64,000 nucleotides of DNA from positions 868,001 to 932,000 of the forward strand of contig CBIHNF010000001.1 of the NCBI GenBank assembly GCA_966211335.1, written 5' to 3'. The translations under genes were made by a program, and so were the position numbers. This document shows positions 60,067-64,000 of the stretch, one piece after another (position 1 is the first letter of the stretch; every line of letters starts with the position of its first letter). A model generated the notes under the pieces. It had not been told where the DNA came from. It did no database searches and saw only the letters and a list, made by a program, of their open reading frames with translations. This DNA comes from JAPWJZ01 sp966211335 (lineage in GTDB: Bacteria > Pseudomonadota > Alphaproteobacteria > Micavibrionales > UBA2020).

Positions 60067-61974
60067 ATGACAACAGATATCAACACCGCGCAAAAACTCG
60101 GCGTCGTCATCGTCGGTCACGTCGACCACGGCAAATCCACCCTCATCGGCCGTCTGCTGCACGACACTGGCAGCTTCATGGAAGGCAAGCTGGAAGAGCT
60201 GAAAGCCGTCTGCGAGCGCCGCAACGTGCCGTTCGAATGGTCTTTTCTGCTCGACGCCTTCCAGGCGGAACGCGACCAGGCGATCACGATTGACACGACG
60301 CAGATCTGGTTCAAGACCGCAAAACGCAACTGCGTCATCATCGACGCGCCGGGCCACCGTGAATTCCTGAAAAACATGATCTCCGGCGCGGCCTTTGCTG
60401 ACGCCGCGATCCTCGTCGTCGATGCGAAAGAAGGCGTGCGCGAGCAGACCAAGCGCCATGCCTATCTGCTGCACCTCCTCGGCCTTGAACAAATCGTCGT
60501 TACCATCAACAAAATGGACATGGTGGATTACAGCCAGGCGCGCTTTGACGAAGTGTCGAAAGAGATTACCGCCTATCTCGCCGGCATCAACGTCAAGCCA
60601 CATTCGATTATTCCCATGGCCGCGCGCCACGGCGAGAATATCGCCGCCGGCTCGCCCAATATGCCGTGGTACAAAGGCCTCAACCTGCTGCAGACGCTCG
60701 ACACCTTCGAGCCGATCGCGGCACCGGTCGAGCGTTCGCTGCGCTTCCCCGTGCAGGACGTCTATCGCTGGGATGAAACCCGCATTATCGCAGGCCGCAT
60801 TGAATCCGGCGTCGTCCGCAAGGGCGATGTGCTGACCTTTTCCCCCTCCAACCGTCAGGCAAAAGTCGTCTCCATCGAAAAATGGGGCTCGACGACCGAC
60901 ATTCTGTCGGCGCAGGCCGGCGAGAGCATCGGCCTTACGCTCGATCAGCCGATTTTCGTCGCGCGCGGCGATATCGCCAGCCATGAGCAAAAAGCCCCCA
61001 TGCTCGCGAACGTCTTCCGCGCCAATATTTTCTGGCTCGGCAAGAAACCCCTGAAGCTTGGCAACCACTATAAAATCAAGCTGTCGACCTATGAGGCGAC
61101 GGTGACGGTGCAGAGTATCGACCGCGTCATCAATACCGATGACCTGTCCCGCGCCGAAAAAGACAGCGTCGAGATCAACGAAATGGCGGAAGTGACTTTC
61201 CGCAGCCGCGAAGTGCTGGCGCTTGACCCCTATCAGGACAACCTGAAGCTTGGGCGCGTCGTTCTCGTCGAAAACCACGACGTAGTCGGCGGCGGCATCA
61301 TCGGCCGCGACGGCATCATCGACATGCGCAGCACGCTGCACCAGCATGCCGACAATATTTACACCGTCGACCACCTGCTGACCGCCAATGCGCGCACCGT
61401 GCGCAACGGTCATAAGGGTGCGGTTATCTGGCTCACAGGCCTTTCGGGCGCCGGCAAATCAACGCTTGCGATGCGTGTTGAACATGCGCTCTTCTCCCGC
61501 GGTATCCAGACTTACGTGCTGGATGGCGACAACGTGCGCCGCGGTCTTTGCAAGGACCTTGGCTTCTCCCACGAAGCGCGCACCGAAAACATCCGCCGCG
61601 TCGGCGAAGTCGCCGCGCTGATGGCGGATGCCGGCCTTGTCACTATCACGGCCTTTATCTCCCCCTATATCGCCGACCGCCGCAAGGCGCGCGAGGCGGC
61701 GGGCGAAGCCTTCCACGAAATCTACGTGAAGGCGGACCTTGCCACCTGCGAAACGCGCGACCCGAAAGGCCTTTACAAAAAGGCACGCAAGGGCGAGCTG
61801 AAGGAATTCACCGGCATTTCGTCGCCCTATGAAGCGCCGGAAGCGCCGGATCTCGTCGTCGATACATCTGCTGTGGGCATCGACCTCTGCGTTGAAAAAA
61901 TCGTTGAATATATTCTTACCAAAACCGCCAGCCATGCCGGCAATGTCGTCAGCATGCAATCGAGGACCAAATAA
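60067..61974 (+). CDS. cysNC: Bifunctional sulfate adenylyltransferase subunit 1 / APS kinase
   Basis: A 635-aa fusion. The N-terminal GTPase-like CysN domain has GHVDHGKSTLIGRLLHD (about 17-33), DAPGHREFLKNMISG and NKMDMV. The C-terminal CysC domain has P-loop GLSGAGKST (458-466), YVLDGDNVRRGLCKDLGF and NIRRVGEVA, converting APS to PAPS. Such fusions are common in Alphaproteobacteria. Its stop overlaps the cysQ ATG by one base. Confidence 0.98.
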   Translation: MTTDINTAQKLGVVIVGHVDHGKSTLIGRLLHDTGSFMEGKLEELKAVCERRNVPFEWSFLLDAFQAERDQAITIDTTQIWFKTAKRNCVIIDAPGHREFLKNMISGAAFADAAILVVDAKEGVREQTKRHAYLLHLLGLEQIVVTINKMDMVDYSQARFDEVSKEITAYLAGINVKPHSIIPMAARHGENIAAGSPNMPWYKGLNLLQTLDTFEPIAAPVERSLRFPVQDVYRWDETRIIAGRIESGVVRKGDVLTFSPSNRQAKVVSIEKWGSTTDILSAQAGESIGLTLDQPIFVARGDIASHEQKAPMLANVFRANIFWLGKKPLKLGNHYKIKLSTYEATVTVQSIDRVINTDDLSRAEKDSVEINEMAEVTFRSREVLALDPYQDNLKLGRVVLVENHDVVGGGIIGRDGIIDMRSTLHQHADNIYTVDHLLTANARTVRNGHKGAVIWLTGLSGAGKSTLAMRVEHALFSRGIQTYVLDGDNVRRGLCKDLGFSHEARTENIRRVGEVAALMADAGLVTITAFISPYIADRRKAREAAGEAFHEIYVKADLATCETRDPKGLYKKARKGELKEFTGISSPYEAPEAPDLVVDTSAVGIDLCVEKIVEYILTKTASHAGNVVSMQSRTK

Positions 61975-62747
61975 TGACCGAAAAGCTCATCGACCTTGCC
62001 CGCCGGCTGATTCCGGTCGTCCGCGCCGCAGGCGTGATCGAGCTGAAGTATTACAAGGAAGGCGCCGAAGTTATCGACAAGGCCGATGGCTCCCCCGTCA
62101 CGCTGGCGGATCAGGAAGCGGAAGCGCTGATCGCCGCGCATCTCGCCGAAATCGCGCCCGACATCCCGATGATTGGCGAAGAGGCGGTTGCCGCCGGCAC
62201 CATCCCCGATATTTCCGGCGGGCGCTTCTGGCTTGTCGACCCGCTGGATGGCACGAAGGAATTCATCACCGGCGGTGGCGATTTCACCGTCAACATCGCG
62301 CTCATGGAAAATTTCCAGCCGGTCATGGGCATCATTTATGCGCCAGTATCGGGCGAGCTTTATTTCGGCGCCGAAGGCCAGGCCTTCATGTCCGTCAAGG
62401 ACGGCGCGGAGCAGCCCATCACCATGCGCGATGCGCCGGCCGCTGGTATTATCGTCGTCGCCTCCAAGCGTCATGGCGACCCGGAGCGCCTGAATGATTT
62501 TTTGAAAGCGCATAAGGTTGCGGGGCTTTTCAACCGCTCCAGCTCCCTGAAGTTCTGCGCCCTCGCGGCTGGGCAGGCGGATTTGTATCCGCGTCTCGGC
62601 CCTACCTCCGAATGGGACACGGCGGCGGGGGATGCTATCCTCCGCGCGGCGGGTGGCAAGGTCACGCTGCTCGATGGTCAGCCGCTGCCCTATGGCAAGT
62701 CAGACAAAAAATTCCTCAACCCTGAATTCATCGCCTGCGCGGCCTGA
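61974..62747 (+). CDS. cysQ: 3'(2'),5'-bisphosphate nucleotidase
   Basis: Breaks down pAp from PAPS-using reactions and balances PAPS. The 257-aa protein has the inositol monophosphatase-like metal site IGEEAV and LVDPLDGTKEFI (D-x-L-D-G-T), plus GPTSEWDTAAGDAILR at the C-terminus. Translation-coupled to cysNC. Its presence beside CysNC suggests PAPS is used for sulfation or assimilation. Confidence 0.97.
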   Translation: MTEKLIDLARRLIPVVRAAGVIELKYYKEGAEVIDKADGSPVTLADQEAEALIAAHLAEIAPDIPMIGEEAVAAGTIPDISGGRFWLVDPLDGTKEFITGGGDFTVNIALMENFQPVMGIIYAPVSGELYFGAEGQAFMSVKDGAEQPITMRDAPAAGIIVVASKRHGDPERLNDFLKAHKVAGLFNRSSSLKFCALAAGQADLYPRLGPTSEWDTAAGDAILRAAGGKVTLLDGQPLPYGKSDKKFLNPEFIACAA

Positions 62748-62765
62748 TTTCTTCCCATAGCCCAT

Positions 62766-62783
62766 GGTTACACAAGTGTAACC
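62766..62783. promoter_or_regulatory. Palindrome between cysQ and tetR
   Basis: GGTTACACAAGTGTAACC, two 8-base arms around AA. Strong enough for a hairpin but with no T-run; more likely an operator for a TetR- or GntR-like factor. Confidence 0.5.
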
Positions 62784-62836
62784 GTTGCCGAAAAACCCCG
62801 TTCAGATAGAAGTTTGAGAACAAAACGCGAATCTTT

Positions 62837-62865
62837 TTGACACCCGACCGATCGGTTGGGATAGT
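62837..62865 (+). promoter_or_regulatory. tetR promoter with operator in its spacer
   Basis: TTGACA (62837-62842), 17-base spacer, GATAGT (62860-62865). The predicted start, near 62871-62873, coincides with the tetR ATG, so the mRNA may be leaderless. Confidence 0.6.
62843..62860. promoter_or_regulatory. Probable TetR operator 1
   Basis: CCCGACCGATCGGTTGGG is palindromic with one mismatch pair. It fills the promoter spacer, so binding would block RNA polymerase (autoregulation). Confidence 0.75.
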
Positions 62866-62870
62866 GAGGC

Positions 62871-63506
62871 ATGTTTAAGTGCCGCAAAAAAGAATCGCCG
62901 ACCAAAGAACATCTCGTCAAAGCCGCCGCGGCTTTGCTGATGCGCCAAAGCTATGGCGCGGTCAGCGTGGATGACATCGCGGTTGCGGCCGGCGTCAAAA
63001 AAGGCACCTTCTATCACCACTTCAGTTCCAAGGCCGATCTCGCGCTCGAAGCATACCAGTATATGTGGGCGGAGGGGCGCAAGGCGCTGGACGCCTGTTT
63101 CTCGCCTTCCATCCCTGTCGAGCAGCGCCTTGCGCGCTACGCCGAAGCGACCTACCAGTGGCAGAAGGAAATGCTTGAAAAAGAAGGCAAAATTTACGGT
63201 TGCCCCCTCTGCAGCGCGGGCTCCGAAATGAGCGCGCAGGATGACCGCATCCGCCTGCAGATCAAGGAAATTTTTGACGGCCATTGCGCCTATTACGCCT
63301 CCGTCCTCCGCGACATGCCGGGGCTTGAGGATTTGTCCAAAGCCGACTGCGAAAGATTGTCGCGCGAGATGTTTTCTTATTCGATGGGCGTCCTATCTAA
63401 CGCCAAAGTCGCGAACGACCCTGAGGTCATTCGTCGCGACCTGCTGCCCGGCCTCAACCGATTTCTCATCCCCCAACCGTCCGGTCGGGTTAAAGCGAAA
63501 GCCTAG
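62871..63506 (+). CDS. TetR/AcrR-family transcriptional regulator
   Basis: A 211-aa repressor. The N-terminal helix-turn-helix spans about residues 25-60 (SVDDIAVAAGVKKGTFYHHF). The C-terminal ligand-binding domain (ASVLRDMPGLEDLSKADCE, with several cysteines) binds an unknown inducer. It is followed 16 bases later by an RND adaptor gene, the usual target. Two near-identical palindromes, at its promoter and inside its last codons, mark it as the local repressor. The GAGG before the ATG is too close to serve as a ribosome site. Confidence 0.93.
   Translation: MFKCRKKESPTKEHLVKAAAALLMRQSYGAVSVDDIAVAAGVKKGTFYHHFSSKADLALEAYQYMWAEGRKALDACFSPSIPVEQRLARYAEATYQWQKEMLEKEGKIYGCPLCSAGSEMSAQDDRIRLQIKEIFDGHCAYYASVLRDMPGLEDLSKADCERLSREMFSYSMGVLSNAKVANDPEVIRRDLLPGLNRFLIPQPSGRVKAKA
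63472..63489. promoter_or_regulatory. Probable TetR operator 2, within the 3' end of tetR
   Basis: CCCAACCGTCCGGTCGGG is the reverse complement of operator 1 except for the two central bases. It lies inside tetR's last codons, 33 bases before the RND adaptor ATG, ideally placed to repress the efflux genes. Confidence 0.75.
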
Positions 63507-63522
63507 AAGCGAAAGAATTATC

Positions 63523-64000
63523 ATGTTTAAAAACGTCCTCATCCTCGCAGCCGCCATTGTGGTGGGTTTCTTCGCAGTTCCCGTCTTCGCCAAAGACGAA
63601 GCGCCTGCCGGCCCGCCGCCCGCGATGCCGATCAGCGTCGCCACAACAATGCAGCGCGACGTGACGAAGTGGAATGAATTCTCCGGCCGCCTCCGCGCCG
63701 TCGAAGACGTACAGGTGCGCCCGCAGGTTGGCGGACCCATCACCGAAATGCATTTCCATGAAGGCGATCTCGTCAAAAAAGGCGATTTGCTTTTCACCAT
63801 CGACCAGCGTCCTTTCAAAGCCTCCTACGATCAGGCGAATGCGCTGCTTGCCGCCGCGAAATCCCGCGTCAGCCTGACGGCTGCCGACTTGAAGCGCGCC
63901 CGCACGCTGTTTGACCAGAAGGCCTTCTCCCAGCGCGAATTTGACGAGCGCAACAACAGCCAGCGTGAAGCGGCAGCGGCTCTGGCCGGCGCACAGGCGC
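63523..64000 (+). CDS. RND efflux periplasmic adaptor, truncated by window end
   Basis: The first 159 codons of an AcrA/MexA-type adaptor (membrane fusion protein). It has a Sec signal peptide (VLILAAAIVVGFFAVPVFA), the lipoyl-like barrel (VRPQVGGPITEMHFHEGDLV, KKGDLLFTIDQRPF) and the start of the hairpin (LKRARTLFDQKAFSQREFDE). The pump and channel genes should follow outside the window. No lipobox, so anchored by other means or free. Confidence 0.94.
   Translation, partial: MFKNVLILAAAIVVGFFAVPVFAKDEAPAGPPPAMPISVATTMQRDVTKWNEFSGRLRAVEDVQVRPQVGGPITEMHFHEGDLVKKGDLLFTIDQRPFKASYDQANALLAAAKSRVSLTAADLKRARTLFDQKAFSQREFDERNNSQREAAAALAGAQA

Noticed and set aside
59881..61413. 510-codon minus-strand frame opposite cysNC
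   Set aside because: Antisense shadow of a clear bifunctional enzyme.
1..64000. CIRCE (HrcA) element, CRISPR array, tRNA or rRNA gene, prophage
   Set aside because: Looked for and not seen: no TTAGCACTC-N9-GAGTGCTAA-like pair, no regularly spaced repeats, no tRNA-like cloverleaf, no phage genes.

Overview
The window looks like a chromosomal segment of a GC-rich alphaproteobacterium. The evidence is gene order rather than any single marker: dnaK-dnaJ-dapB, rph-rdgB-hemW beside hrcA and grpE, aroQ-accB-accC, def-fmt-truA, and a cysD-cysNC-cysQ set all match arrangements usual in that class. I cannot place it more precisely; a free-living member of Rhodospirillales or a Micavibrio-like lineage would fit, but this is inference. 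I see no rRNA, tRNA, CRISPR array, prophage or transposase gene.

Layout. 1-4.3 kb: 3' part of lysS, a HEAT-like protein, a bactofilin and a lipoprotein. 4.3-10.9 kb: nth, then two tandem cassettes of exported DUF1800 and DUF1501 proteins separated by a small membrane protein. 11-15.8 kb: a 49-aa membrane protein, dapB, a secreted protein, dnaJ and dnaK. 16-23 kb: glutathione peroxidase, a DUF4160 protein, a two-domain acyltransferase/acyl-ACP synthetase (Aas-like), a repeat protein, yjdM, a compact GIY-YIG element bounded by a perfect 28-bp inverted repeat, an AHSA1-type protein and a Sel1 protein. 23-33 kb: a chaperone and housekeeping block with two different grpE genes, a ceramidase-like gene coupled to hrcA, a J-domain protein, rph, rdgB, hemW, an ankyrin protein and a GNAT protein. 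34-44 kb: an exported 572-aa protein, a Rap1a-like gene overlapping uvrB, two tiny paralogous genes, a soluble PAS histidine kinase, a GH130 enzyme and a pair of secreted paralogs. 45-53.6 kb: an SDR/GST pair, YceI-cytochrome b561-YceI, accC-accB-aroQ, a DUF1236 protein, a peroxiredoxin-like/2OG-oxygenase fusion and two lysine/alanine-rich paralogs. 53.7-64 kb: truA-fmt-def-rmuC, a CbbX-like AAA+ ATPase, sulfate activation, and a TetR gene followed by the start of an RND efflux adaptor.

Themes. Many genes concern proteostasis (dnaK, dnaJ, two grpE, a J-protein, hrcA, an AAA+ ATPase) and oxidative or envelope stress (glutathione peroxidase, GST, two YceI, cytochrome b561, DUF1236, efflux). The regulatory signals I can read fit this: a sigma-32-like promoter at one grpE, three GGAAC-N17-NGTT motifs resembling the alphaproteobacterial EcfG general-stress promoter, and two near-identical TetR operators. 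Overlapping stop/start codons suggest translational coupling in several operons (hrcA-ceramidase, secreted protein-dapB, cytochrome b561-YceI, cysNC-cysQ, Rap1a-like-uvrB and uvrB-small ORF).

The strongest candidates for something undescribed are the GIY-YIG mini-element, the coexistence of an alpha-type and a gamma-like GrpE, the duplicated DUF1800/DUF1501 cassette, and the oxygenase fused to a peroxiredoxin fold that has lost its peroxidatic cysteine. Once small genes are included, no gene-free stretch exceeds 300 bases; the longest are 15751-16039, 40198-40481 and 2782-3050.
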